This document shows positions 1 through 8,633 of a DNA stretch of 62,089 bases, in pieces. Origin of the DNA: a virus; IMG/VR virus record IMGVR_UViG_3300035307_000014, positions 1-62,089 of that record, one strand, 5' to 3'. A program made the position numbers and the translations under genes. The notes under the pieces are model-generated. The model was not told where the DNA came from. It was given only the letters and a program-made list of their open reading frames with translations, and made no database searches. The stretch's first letter is position 1; every line of letters begins with the position of its first letter.

Positions 1-1
1 G

Positions 2-259
2 GAGCGACATACGCACGCGAGAGACATTTTTGAGCGCGCCAAGGAGAATGGCAAAGCAAGCCTCCGACGCGCTCAAATGAAATCAGCGCTCGATGGGAAT
101 GTTCAGGCGCAGATATGGCTCGGGAAGCAGTTGTTGGGTCAGAAAGATAAGCAGGAGCTTGAGCATACCGGCAAGGATGGTCAGCCCTTGGTGAAGGAAA
201 CCACGGTGGTCATCTTGCCGTCCAACAGCCGGGACGGCAGCAATGAGCAGGGCGGTTGA
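2..259 (+). CDS. Terminase small subunit, C-terminal part (cut by window edge)
   Basis: Open reading from the first bases of the window; the 5' end lies outside. The visible 85 residues have the layout of the C-terminal part of phage small terminases: a basic helix (ERAKENGKASLRRAQ), then MQIWLGKQ-like AQIWLGKQLLGQ followed by DKQELEHTG. Such proteins recognise the packaging site and recruit the ATPase. The gene overlaps the start of the large terminase by 17 bp, the usual order. An ATG at 77 gives a 60-residue protein but is probably internal. Confidence 0.75.
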   Translation, partial: ERHTHARDIFERAKENGKASLRRAQMKSALDGNVQAQIWLGKQLLGQKDKQELEHTGKDGQPLVKETTVVILPSNSRDGSNEQGG

Positions 260-2831
260 TAAAGTAGTTCATCAAATCCGCCCTCAGTCAGGTCCACAGC
301 ACCACTTTTTAAGCAGTTCAGCAGATATTGCAATATATGGCGGGAGCGCTGGCGGCGGTAAAAGTTATGCGCTGCTTCTTGAGCCTCTCAGACACATAAA
401 GAACAGCAAGTTTTCTGCGGTAATATTTAGAAGGACACTTACTGACGTTAAAAAGACTGGCTCTCTGTGGGATACAAGTGTTGAACTGTACGGCTCCATC
501 GGGGGGAAGCCAGTTAACAGCACGCTGACATGGGATTTTAAAAGTGGAGCCAAAATAACATTCGGGCATCTAGAGCATGAAGGCACAGTTCTAAACTGGC
601 AAGGAAGTCAAGTCCCACTTCTTTGCGTGGCGGTTGGTACAAAAGTGCGGATGGCCGATGGCTCATTGCTCCCGATAGAGCAAATAACCATCGGTGACAA
701 GGTAATGACGCTGCGGGGAAGTCGCAACGTTACATCAGTGAGCAAGCCGCAGCGAAAGCAATGCGTTGAGGCTACCATTGGTGGGGAAAAGCAGCTACAT
801 CCTACTGACCACCCTATACTGACTGCTGACGGATGGCTGTCTTGGGACGACCTGAAACTCCTTTGCGTGCAAGATTGCGCATCCACGTCACTTTGTGATC
901 TGCGCAGATTTGAGCCGCTAATTGCGAAGAGATGCTGTGCTCAGCAGCCAGTTTCCTCACGGATATCAGAGGGTTTTTCGCCGCTTCAAGCACAATCCGG
1001 ATCGTCTCATGATCTAATCGGTGATGTGGAGTTGCTCTCTTGTGAAGGAGATGATCAAAGCCATAGCGCAATGTCTGGTGACAGACACCAAGCACAGCAG
1101 CAGCCTCAATCGTTGTCCGTCCTTGCAGCGCGGCACGTACCATATCCTCGGTTATCCCCTGAGGGACAGGAATTAGATGGCGGAACTTCTTCTGATATAG
1201 AGTCGCAGTGCTCACTCCAAGATAGGCAGCCGCTTCCCGCACGGTGCGCCCGATCAGGGCGGATCGCACGTCACCATCTTTCAGAAATTGGCGACGGGGA
1301 GGGATTAAGTCGGGATAGTGAGTGCGGATCGAATCAACGCCACACTTCAGCAGCTTCGCGGCTTTTGTCAAACCGTGCGTTAGAATTGCTGGATGAACTT
1401 CCTCTCTTGACAGGAGATGAATGCCCCCTCTTAAGCGGGCATGAAGAGCATGGTGATCAGCTTTCAACATCACATCAAGATTTTTCGGGTTGTTGTTCGC
1501 GGGATCAAAATCTCTGTGGTGAACATCCTCTTCGCGGAAAAGAAGTCTTCCAATGTCATCCTCAGCAACCAAGCGGTGTTGAGGGACCATTTTTTCCTTC
1601 GTTGTCGCGTTCGGATGCCATGGGGCATGCTCAAGAATATAGCCATGCTTATCGTATCGAGTTCTCCCACCCTTATACGTCGGAGGAGAGGGTTTCTTCT
1701 GAACTTGTTCGCTTTGAGGCATGCGAAATAGCTCCTGTAGGAGTGCAAGATGTTATTGATATTACCGTTGATGGCGAAAACCATTATATAACCGAAAATG
1801 GGTTAGTCAATAAAAATTGTTTCGACGAGCTTACCCATTTTAGCCGTGCGCAGTTCTTTTACATGATGTCCCGCAACCGTTCGGGAAGCGGTGTCCGCCC
1901 TTACATTAGAGCGACCACAAATCCTGACTCGGATAGCTGGGTTGCCGAATTCATATCCTGGTGGATCGACCAGAAGACGGGACTTCCCATCCTGGAGCGG
2001 TCGGGCGTCATCCGGTGGTTTGTCCGTGTCGGAGACGTGCTCCAGTGGGCGGACACCCAAGCCGAGTTGATCGAGCGTTTCGGGGCCGAGGTTGTCCCAA
2101 AGTCGGTGACGTTCGTCCCTGCCCGCCTGGAAGACAACGCCATCCTGATGCAGATGGACCCAGGCTACCGGGCGAACCTGCTGGCGCTGCCGAGGGTTGA
2201 GCGAGAACGCCTCCTTGGCGGCAACTGGAAAGTTCGGCCGTCGTCTGGCCTCTACTTCCGCCGCGAATGGACCGAGATCGTTGACGCCATCCCAGAGGGG
2301 ACGGATTTTGTCCGAGGTTGGGATTTAGGCGCAACCGAAAAGACCAGCGAGAATGATCCCGATTGGACGGCCGGCACGAAGATTGGCCGGATGCCAGACG
2401 GTCGCTTTATCGTCGCGCACCATACACGCATGCGAGAGACTCCACTGAAGGTTGAGCGTGCCGTACTCAACACAGCTTCTGCGGATGGTCGAAAGGTTCG
2501 CATTGCATTACCGCAAGACCCTGGACAAGCAGGAAAAGACCAAGCACTGCGATATGTGCGCATGCTGGCCGGATACACAGTTCATGTCGGTCCAGCAACT
2601 GGAGACAAGATCACTAGATTTTCACCGTTCTCCGCTCAGGCCGAGTCTGGGAACGTAGTCGTTTTGCGCGGATCATGGAATGATGACTGGTTCACGGTGT
2701 TAGAAAACTTTCCTGAAGGCGCGCATGACGATGATGTCGATTCCACAAGTGAAGCCTTCAATCATCTTTGTGCTCGTGGACGCATGACTATTTCTGATAG
2801 TGCCGTGAGAGCATCTGGAGCGCTCCGGTAA
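243..2831 (+). CDS. Terminase large subunit precursor interrupted by an intein
   Basis: The 862-residue precursor has two extein parts. Residues 1-127 carry the Walker A motif (GGSAGGGKS, about 33-41). Residues 526-862 begin with CFDELTHF and hold the nuclease half (FVRGWDLGAT about residue 692; DDDVDS near the end). Removing residues 128-525 gives a 464-residue terminase, the normal family length, and rejoins VPLL to CFDEL, rebuilding the Walker B motif. The enzyme would translocate DNA into proheads and cut concatemers. Function depends on protein splicing, because the intein splits the ATPase centre. The start at 243 overlaps the small subunit gene. Confidence 0.93.
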   Translation: MSRAVDKVVHQIRPQSGPQHHFLSSSADIAIYGGSAGGGKSYALLLEPLRHIKNSKFSAVIFRRTLTDVKKTGSLWDTSVELYGSIGGKPVNSTLTWDFKSGAKITFGHLEHEGTVLNWQGSQVPLLCVAVGTKVRMADGSLLPIEQITIGDKVMTLRGSRNVTSVSKPQRKQCVEATIGGEKQLHPTDHPILTADGWLSWDDLKLLCVQDCASTSLCDLRRFEPLIAKRCCAQQPVSSRISEGFSPLQAQSGSSHDLIGDVELLSCEGDDQSHSAMSGDRHQAQQQPQSLSVLAARHVPYPRLSPEGQELDGGTSSDIESQCSLQDRQPLPARCARSGRIARHHLSEIGDGEGLSRDSECGSNQRHTSAASRLLSNRALELLDELPLLTGDECPLLSGHEEHGDQLSTSHQDFSGCCSRDQNLCGEHPLRGKEVFQCHPQQPSGVEGPFFPSLSRSDAMGHAQEYSHAYRIEFSHPYTSEERVSSELVRFEACEIAPVGVQDVIDITVDGENHYITENGLVNKNCFDELTHFSRAQFFYMMSRNRSGSGVRPYIRATTNPDSDSWVAEFISWWIDQKTGLPILERSGVIRWFVRVGDVLQWADTQAELIERFGAEVVPKSVTFVPARLEDNAILMQMDPGYRANLLALPRVERERLLGGNWKVRPSSGLYFRREWTEIVDAIPEGTDFVRGWDLGATEKTSENDPDWTAGTKIGRMPDGRFIVAHHTRMRETPLKVERAVLNTASADGRKVRIALPQDPGQAGKDQALRYVRMLAGYTVHVGPATGDKITRFSPFSAQAESGNVVVLRGSWNDDWFTVLENFPEGAHDDDVDSTSEAFNHLCARGRMTISDSAVRASGALR
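814..1722 (-). CDS. HNH homing endonuclease encoded antisense inside the intein
   Basis: The 302-residue protein has an HNH_3-type nuclease core at about residues 45-95: PQHRLVAEDD, then VHHRDFDPANNNPKNLD, then a downstream His (ADHHALH). The C-terminal two thirds contain about four helix-turn-helix-like repeats (for example AAAYLGVSTATLY and AAAVLGVCHQTLR), suited to DNA recognition. It lies wholly within the intein, from just after block B to just before block F, on the strand opposite the terminase. AGGAG stands 9 nt before the ATG at 1722. The probable role is to cut intein-less terminase genes so that the intein spreads. The family call is solid; activity is inferred. Confidence 0.88.
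   Translation of the reverse strand: MPQSEQVQKKPSPPTYKGGRTRYDKHGYILEHAPWHPNATTKEKMVPQHRLVAEDDIGRLLFREEDVHHRDFDPANNNPKNLDVMLKADHHALHARLRGGIHLLSREEVHPAILTHGLTKAAKLLKCGVDSIRTHYPDLIPPRRQFLKDGDVRSALIGRTVREAAAYLGVSTATLYQKKFRHLIPVPQGITEDMVRAALQGRTTIEAAAVLGVCHQTLRYGFDHLLHKRATPHHRLDHETIRIVLEAAKNPLISVRKLAAEHSISSQLAAQICADHKVTWMRNLARKGVSGRPKTAIRQQSV
1732..1736 (-). promoter_or_regulatory. Shine-Dalgarno of the antisense HNH gene
   Basis: On the minus strand AGGAG is followed by CTATTTCGC and then ATG (1722-1720). The same bases encode part of intein block F on the plus strand. A canonical site here supports real translation of the antisense gene. Confidence 0.7.
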
Positions 2832-5800
2832 TGAACGCCCAATCCACGCCTATCCGCCGCGAGCACGGGCGCAAGCGGGCGCTGGGCGCGTGGCGGAACC
2901 GCGATGCGCAGTTGTCTCTCGGGCTTGAGCCGGAGCGGGAGCGCAAGCCGATGAAGATTGGCTACATGGCGCACGCCCAGGCGTATGCGCAGCCTCCGCA
3001 GCAACGGGCATCAGAAGAGCCATTCGCGCCGTACAAGCCTGCCACAGGCGTAGTCCCGGCAGGCGCCAGCATGGCGATGGACGACGCCGGTTTCAGCGCG
3101 CTAGGATGGGCTCACCAGGCATATCTTGGTTCTGACGCCTATGCTGAGGGGCAGACCTTTCTTGGCTATCCTGCGCTTGCTCAGCTCGCTGTGCGGCCCG
3201 AGTATCGGCTGATCAGCGAGACCATTGCGACGGAGATGACGCGCAAATGGATATCGATCCAGGGCAAAGGCGACGGGGCGGACAAGTCAGAGAAGATCGC
3301 GCGGATTGAGGCTGAATTCGAGCGATTGAACGTGCGGGACACGTTCCGCGAGATCGCCGTGCAGGACGGGCTCTATGGGCGCGCGCATCTGTATCTCGAC
3401 ACTGGCGATAGCGACAACCAGAGAGAGCTGGAGACCAACCTAGGCGACGGTCGAGACGCTACATCTTGCGCCAAGGTAACTCCTGACCACAAGCTTCGGT
3501 GTATCATGGCCCGCGAGGCCGTGTGGACGTATCCGCAGCGCTTCAATGCGACGAACCCTTTGCGCGCGGACTGGTATCGCCCGGATACGTGGTTTGTGAT
3601 GGGGCAGCAGGTTCACGCGTCGCGGCTTTTGACGTTCGTCGGGCGCGAGGTGCCGGACATCCTCAAGCCAGCGTATGCGTTCGGTGGTCTGTCGCTGACA
3701 CAGATGGCCAAGCCCTACGTTGACAACTGGCTCGTCACCCGGCAGTCAGTTCAGGACATCATCCGCTCGTTCACTGTGTTCGTGCTAAAGACTAACATGA
3801 GCGCTGTGCTTCAAGGCGGCGGCGGAGATGATGTATTCCGCCGTGTAGACATGTTCAACGCCACGCGTGACAACCGTGGCACGATGGTTCTTGACAAGGA
3901 TACTGAAGAATTCGCTAACGTTTCTGCTTCGCTTGGGAGTTTAGACCATCTTCAGGCGCAAGCACAGGAGCATTTGGCATCGGTGAGTCGTATTCCTCTC
4001 GTGAAACTGACAGGTATCTCCCCATCAGGGCTCAATGCATCTAGTGATGGGGAGCTACGTTGCTTCGGAGACCTGATTCATTCCGAACAAGAGAGCCTGT
4101 TCCGCGCCAATCTTACTCGCATTCTCGGATTTGTTCAACTGTCTCTTTTCGGTGAGGTCGATCCGGATATTACCTTTGAATTCCTCCCGATCTACGAACT
4201 GACCGAGTCCGAGAAAGCCCAACTCCGCGCCACCGAGGCGACAACCGGAAAAACCCTGATCGAAGTCGGCGCACTCAGCCCGCAGGAAGAGCGCGCGCGT
4301 GTGGCCCACGATCCAGAGACGCCCTATGCGGGCCTCGACATCGACAAGATGCCGGATCTGCGCCAGGAGGAAGCCGAGGGGCTTATGCCTGGTGGCCACG
4401 AGCCTCCCGCTCCACAGGGCGCGAAGGAAGAGGCCAAGGACGGCGGCGATGAGCAGGTGGAGCTGATCCGCAAGCTATTCGGCAATGGCTTGGATGAAAC
4501 CCAGATCGAGACCATCAGGCGGCTGTTCGGAAGCGGCGAGCACAAAGATGAGGCGCTGAGCATCATCCGGAAGCTGTTTGGCAACAAGGCCACGGCGCAT
4601 GATCACGCCATAGCGATGGACTTTTCGGAGACCGACCACACTCGCGGCGGCAATCCTAAAAACCCTGGGCAATTCAGCAAAGGCGCCGGTGGCGGCACAC
4701 CCAAGGGTAAAAGAAAAGACAAAACTCAGAAGGTTGACCCCGCGCTGATTGGCCAAGTCCACGAAGCGCTGGCGCAGTCTCACCCCGAATTGGCGGCGGC
4801 GATTGCTAAACAGTTTGGGCTGAAGCCTCAGGATGCCAAGAAGAAAGCCGCATCCAAGCAAAAGGCTGGCGCGAAGCTTGTGGGTGATCCGCGCAAGATC
4901 ACCACGCCCGACGGCTCCATGGAAGTCACTGCGCAGCCAGAGCTTGTTGAGCTTGCGGACCTCATGCACGCCGAGGGCGATCTACAGCCGCGTAACCGCG
5001 ACACAGCCGAAAGCAAGGTGATGGCTCGCCAGCGTGCGGCAAGTCTCGACCCTGAGCAGTTGCAGCCTGGACGCGTTTCCGATGCGGGCGCCCCGATTGT
5101 CACAGCCGAAGGGACCGTGATTTCTGGCAATGGTCGCACGATGTCGATCCGCGAGGCGTACAACGATCCGAAGTTTGCTGAGCGGGCGGAAGCCTACAAG
5201 GCTGCGCTCGGGCCGGATGCCGAGGGCATGAAGCAGCCTGTGCTTGTCATGCGCCTGCCGAAAGACATGGATCATAAGCAACTCGTTGAGTTTGCCGACA
5301 AATCCAATCGTTCGCGCATCGAGGGCATGTCAGCCACGGAGCGGGCCAAGCGCGACGCGACGGCATTGGGACCAGACACGGCGGCGCTTTATCAAGGAGG
5401 AGACTTCACATCGCCAGCGAACCGCCAGTTCCTGCACGCGTTCACACAGAAGGCTATGACGGCCAACGAACGGGCGCAATTCTCGAAAGACGGCAAGCTC
5501 ACGAAAGAGGGCGTTGACCGGATGAGCGCGGCGGTCCTGGCCAGCGCTTACGACGATGTGGACGCCTTGTCGCTCATGCTGGAAAGCACGGACGACAACG
5601 TGAAGTCGATCACGAACGCCATGCGCGACACTGCCGGGAAGTTCGCCCAGCTCAAGTCTGGCGTGGCTTCTGGCCAAGTGTTGCCCGGCATGGACGTGAC
5701 GACGCAGATTGCAGACGCGGCCAAGCTTGTATCGAGCCTGCGGAAGCGCGGTGTATCACCGGCGAACCACTTCGATCAACTCGACGCCTTCGATAAGCCA

Positions 5801-6373
5801 GACCCGATGGTTGAGGCTTTGGTTCGGTCCTTCTACAGCGAAGGATTGACGCGCTCAGTATCTCAGCAGAAAATTATAGCCATTCTCGGCGCTTATGCTG
5901 ATGAAGCTGCTAAGCATCAACCTGGAGGCATCTTCCCCGATGAAACCAAATCATCTGAAGTCCTCGCCCTCGCAAACAGAAAAGCCAAAGGACAAGAGTC
6001 CACAGGCGAAATCGACTTGTTCAACCGCCCTACTGGTCATGAGCCAAGCCATGAGCAAGGTGGGGAACGAGACGGGCGACAAGGAGTTGCTGCAACAGGC
6101 GGACAATCTGGCGGCGGCGGCGAAGAAAAGCCAGTAGCCAAGGCGGCGCCAGCCAAGAAGCCTCGGGCGAAAGCCGCGACCAAGCCCAAGGGCGAAGCCC
6201 CGGCGAAGGCCGCCAAGTCCAAAGAGCCCAAGCAGCCGAAAGCAGCGAAGCCCAAGAAGGCGGATCTGATCTCCCAGCTCAAGGGGCTAGGTCAGAGCCC
6301 CAGCTCGCGAGCAACCATTGCAAAGCTGAAAGAGATGCTGGCCGATATCGAGAAGTCGAATGATGCGTCATGA
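2831..6373 (+). CDS. Portal protein (DUF1073) fused to a ddrB/ParB-like domain
   Basis: The protein has 1180 residues, far longer than ordinary portals (about 450-550). Residues about 75-490 match the DUF1073 portal family (RPEYRLISETIATEMTRKW; GISPSGLNASSDGE). Residues about 543-585 hold three copies of IRKLFG/IRRLFG. A linker with AMDFSETDHTRGG and NPGQFSKG follows. Residues about 690-1020 resemble the ddrB-like ParB-superfamily domain of phage polyproteins (VSDAGAPIVTAEGTVISGNG; SNRSRIEGMSATERA). The last 100 residues are Lys/Ala/Pro-rich. The portal is the DNA channel at the capsid vertex. The role of the ParB-like part is unknown. Confidence 0.88.
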   Translation: MNAQSTPIRREHGRKRALGAWRNRDAQLSLGLEPERERKPMKIGYMAHAQAYAQPPQQRASEEPFAPYKPATGVVPAGASMAMDDAGFSALGWAHQAYLGSDAYAEGQTFLGYPALAQLAVRPEYRLISETIATEMTRKWISIQGKGDGADKSEKIARIEAEFERLNVRDTFREIAVQDGLYGRAHLYLDTGDSDNQRELETNLGDGRDATSCAKVTPDHKLRCIMAREAVWTYPQRFNATNPLRADWYRPDTWFVMGQQVHASRLLTFVGREVPDILKPAYAFGGLSLTQMAKPYVDNWLVTRQSVQDIIRSFTVFVLKTNMSAVLQGGGGDDVFRRVDMFNATRDNRGTMVLDKDTEEFANVSASLGSLDHLQAQAQEHLASVSRIPLVKLTGISPSGLNASSDGELRCFGDLIHSEQESLFRANLTRILGFVQLSLFGEVDPDITFEFLPIYELTESEKAQLRATEATTGKTLIEVGALSPQEERARVAHDPETPYAGLDIDKMPDLRQEEAEGLMPGGHEPPAPQGAKEEAKDGGDEQVELIRKLFGNGLDETQIETIRRLFGSGEHKDEALSIIRKLFGNKATAHDHAIAMDFSETDHTRGGNPKNPGQFSKGAGGGTPKGKRKDKTQKVDPALIGQVHEALAQSHPELAAAIAKQFGLKPQDAKKKAASKQKAGAKLVGDPRKITTPDGSMEVTAQPELVELADLMHAEGDLQPRNRDTAESKVMARQRAASLDPEQLQPGRVSDAGAPIVTAEGTVISGNGRTMSIREAYNDPKFAERAEAYKAALGPDAEGMKQPVLVMRLPKDMDHKQLVEFADKSNRSRIEGMSATERAKRDATALGPDTAALYQGGDFTSPANRQFLHAFTQKAMTANERAQFSKDGKLTKEGVDRMSAAVLASAYDDVDALSLMLESTDDNVKSITNAMRDTAGKFAQLKSGVASGQVLPGMDVTTQIADAAKLVSSLRKRGVSPANHFDQLDAFDKPDPMVEALVRSFYSEGLTRSVSQQKIIAILGAYADEAAKHQPGGIFPDETKSSEVLALANRKAKGQESTGEIDLFNRPTGHEPSHEQGGERDGRQGVAATGGQSGGGGEEKPVAKAAPAKKPRAKAATKPKGEAPAKAAKSKEPKQPKAAKPKKADLISQLKGLGQSPSSRATIAKLKEMLADIEKSNDAS

Positions 6374-7178
6374 GGCTCGGATCGCGCTGATCCGCCGCCT
6401 CTTCGGCCACAAGCCGCATCTGGCGCAAGACAAGGACTTCCGGGCTGAGCGCATCGCTTGGGCACATTCTCGCCGGGCAGAAACACGTTATGCTGTTCAG
6501 TTGCGCAAGCTGTGCCGGAACATCGAGTTCATCATCAGCGGCGGGGTCAACCCCGAGCGCCCGACTGAGACGAATACGATTGAAGACATGTTGCTTGAGT
6601 ACGCCAACCTGATCACGCCATGGGCGCAGGTGACGGCAGGGCGCATGCTCCTCGACATTGATCGCCGGGACAAGGTCCAGTGGGCGCGCCATGCCCGCAC
6701 AATGAGCCGGGCGATCCGCGAGGAGATCGAGACCGCGCCAACAGGCGACATTCTCCGCAAGCTCCAGGATGAGCAAGTGACGCTGATCAAGTCTCTGCCG
6801 ATCCAGGCGGCGCAGCGCGTCCACGACATTGCCCTCAAAGGGATAACCGAGGGGACGCGGGGCGAAGACATCGTTGCGAATATCATGGCTACAGGGCAGG
6901 TGACGCAGTCACGCGCCGAATGCATTGCTCGCACGGAAACAAGTAGAGCGGCAAGCAACTTCCAGCAAGCTCGCGCTCAATACATCGGAAGTAAAAGTTA
7001 TCGTTGGGTGTCTATTGGTGATGTCGATGTAAGGCGAGATCACAAGGAACTAAACGGAAAGACTTTTGACTGGAACAACCCGCCAGTTGCAGACAAAAGA
7101 TCTGGGGCGAGAGCGCATCCAGGTGCAATCTATAATTGCAGATGCGTCGCCATACCAATATTGCCCGATGAATTCTGA
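6360..7178 (+). CDS. MuF-type minor head protein
   Basis: The 272-residue protein has a C-terminal Mu-F domain: ARTETSRAASN about residue 190, and the signature HPGAIYNCRCVAIPI at the end, with a WVSIGDVDVRRDHKELNGKT strand before it. It begins with ARIALIRRLFG, the same short motif found in the portal and in the protein at 8634. The gene overlaps the portal by 14 bp. MuF proteins are minor head components next to the portal and are sometimes ejected with the DNA. Confidence 0.9.
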   Translation: MMRHEARIALIRRLFGHKPHLAQDKDFRAERIAWAHSRRAETRYAVQLRKLCRNIEFIISGGVNPERPTETNTIEDMLLEYANLITPWAQVTAGRMLLDIDRRDKVQWARHARTMSRAIREEIETAPTGDILRKLQDEQVTLIKSLPIQAAQRVHDIALKGITEGTRGEDIVANIMATGQVTQSRAECIARTETSRAASNFQQARAQYIGSKSYRWVSIGDVDVRRDHKELNGKTFDWNNPPVADKRSGARAHPGAIYNCRCVAIPILPDEF

Positions 7179-7202
7179 CAATAGCAAAGTAGAGACAAAC
7201 TA

Positions 7203-8621
7203 ATGCCCCCGGTTTCTGAAAAGCAACGCAAAGCTATGTTTGCGGCGGCAAGTGGGAATTCTACTTTGGGTATACCGCGAAAAGTTGGAGAAGAGTTCGT
7301 TGGAAAAGTCTCCAAAGACGCCGATACTTCTTCAGAGTTGCCTTCCGCTGCTGGCGTGATGTTGACTGATCCCGATGGCCGCGTGCTGTTCCTGCGCCGC
7401 AGCGGTGAGGGCGATCACCCCGGCGAATGGTGTTGGCCTGGCGGCGGCGCTGATCCAGGCGAGACTCCCGAGGAAGCCGCACGCCGCGAGGTTGAGGAAG
7501 AGACCGGCCACAGGATCGACGGTGATCTGTCCCCGGTTGACCATAGTGAGGACGATGTGGATTTCCACACGTTCGCCCATCAGCTCCCGCAGCGCTTTCA
7601 GCCGCATCTGAACGAAGAGCATTCGGCGCACGTCTGGGCGCATCCATCGAAGCCCCCACAGCCGCTTCACCCTGGCGTTGCGGACACGCTGAGCCGCCTC
7701 AGTGGCGCGCAGGACGCCGAAGGCAACAAGGGGAACCCGCAGGGCGCGCTGAGCCAACAGGAAGAGGCCGAAGCCGCCAAAGGTCATGCCGAACGCGAGG
7801 AGATGCCCGAGAGCGTCTTCCTGGAACCGGGCGCGCGCAAATACCCTGTGAAGGAGAAGCACGACGGCAAATGGGTCTACTCCCGCAATCTGTTGTTGGC
7901 CGCCGCCCGCCGCGCTCGGATGCAGGGACATGAGAGTCTGGCCGCGCGTGCTGATGCAATCCGGAACCGAGAATTTGGCGACGCCGAGGCGAAAGATTGC
8001 AGCGGGACCGCGATGGACGCAATGGCGTTTGATCGCAGTTCGGTTCGCTCCTACGACGCCGATGGAAGATTACACGTTTCTGCAACGCCGATTTCGAAAA
8101 GCAACGTGTGCGAGTACCTAGGGAGGGAGATCCCCGGCGCTGAAGAATTGCACCTAGACCCATCGAAACGCTACCGCCTATGGCGTCACCCCGAAGAATT
8201 GGCCAAAGCGGCTCCAACTTTCAACAACATACCCGTGCTATCTCGCCATGTCCCCGTGAGCGCTGAAGACTATCAGCCCGAGATCGTCATTGGCTCAACT
8301 GGCACCGATGCTGTATTTGACGAGCCATATCTCAAGAACTCGCTGGTTATTTGGGCGAAATCTGCCATTGACGGGGTGGAACGGGAGACGAAGAAAGAGC
8401 TTTCATCGGCGTATAGGTACAAAGCCGACATGACTTCAGGCAAAACGCCAGATGGCGAAGCTTTTGATGGTATTATGCGTAGTATAGTAGGCAACCACGT
8501 AGCGGTAGTACCTGACGGTCGCGCTGGTCCCGATGTTGTCGTTGCCGACTCCGCCGATGAACTGCTTTGGGCGCGCATCGAACAAGCCCTAAACGCCGCC
8601 TTCCCCAACGCTTTCCGCTAA
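7203..8621 (+). CDS. Nudix hydrolase-DUF2213 fusion (head protein, protease-like)
   Basis: The 472 residues form three parts. The N-terminal segment ([14 protein letters not shown]) is common beside phage head genes. A Nudix domain has the box G81-x5-E87-x7-REVEEETG (95-102), hydrolysing a nucleoside diphosphate linked to another group. A DUF2213 domain runs about 272-460 ([44 protein letters not shown]). DUF2213 occupies the prohead-protease position in related phages. The position between MuF and the scaffold fits capsid maturation. The Nudix substrate cannot be told from sequence. Confidence 0.85.
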   Translation: MPPVSEKQRKAMFAAASGNSTLGIPRKVGEEFVGKVSKDADTSSELPSAAGVMLTDPDGRVLFLRRSGEGDHPGEWCWPGGGADPGETPEEAARREVEEETGHRIDGDLSPVDHSEDDVDFHTFAHQLPQRFQPHLNEEHSAHVWAHPSKPPQPLHPGVADTLSRLSGAQDAEGNKGNPQGALSQQEEAEAAKGHAEREEMPESVFLEPGARKYPVKEKHDGKWVYSRNLLLAAARRARMQGHESLAARADAIRNREFGDAEAKDCSGTAMDAMAFDRSSVRSYDADGRLHVSATPISKSNVCEYLGREIPGAEELHLDPSKRYRLWRHPEELAKAAPTFNNIPVLSRHVPVSAEDYQPEIVIGSTGTDAVFDEPYLKNSLVIWAKSAIDGVERETKKELSSAYRYKADMTSGKTPDGEAFDGIMRSIVGNHVAVVPDGRAGPDVVVADSADELLWARIEQALNAAFPNAFR

Positions 8622-8633
8622 CGGACCACCAAA

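Larger units (their letters stand above)
624..1817 (+). other. Intein (398 residues) in the terminase Walker B motif
   Basis: The N-terminal splice block starts at Cys128 (CVAVGTKVRMADGS, block A). Block B is seen in KQLHPTDHPILTADGW (TxxH). Block F is VIDITVDGENHYITENG. Block G is GLVNKN followed by Cys526 as the +1 nucleophile. The penultimate residue is Lys rather than the usual His. No LAGLIDADG or HNH motif is present in the sense frame. The roughly 300 residues between blocks B and F are rich in Ser, Gln, His and Arg and look like a by-product of the opposite-strand gene at 814-1722. Splicing is inferred from the blocks, not shown. Confidence 0.9.

Noticed and set aside
814-1800. The sense-strand linker of the intein as a novel endonuclease domain
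   Set aside because: It lacks any nuclease motif and has the Ser/Gln/His/Arg-rich composition expected from being antisense to a conserved HNH gene.
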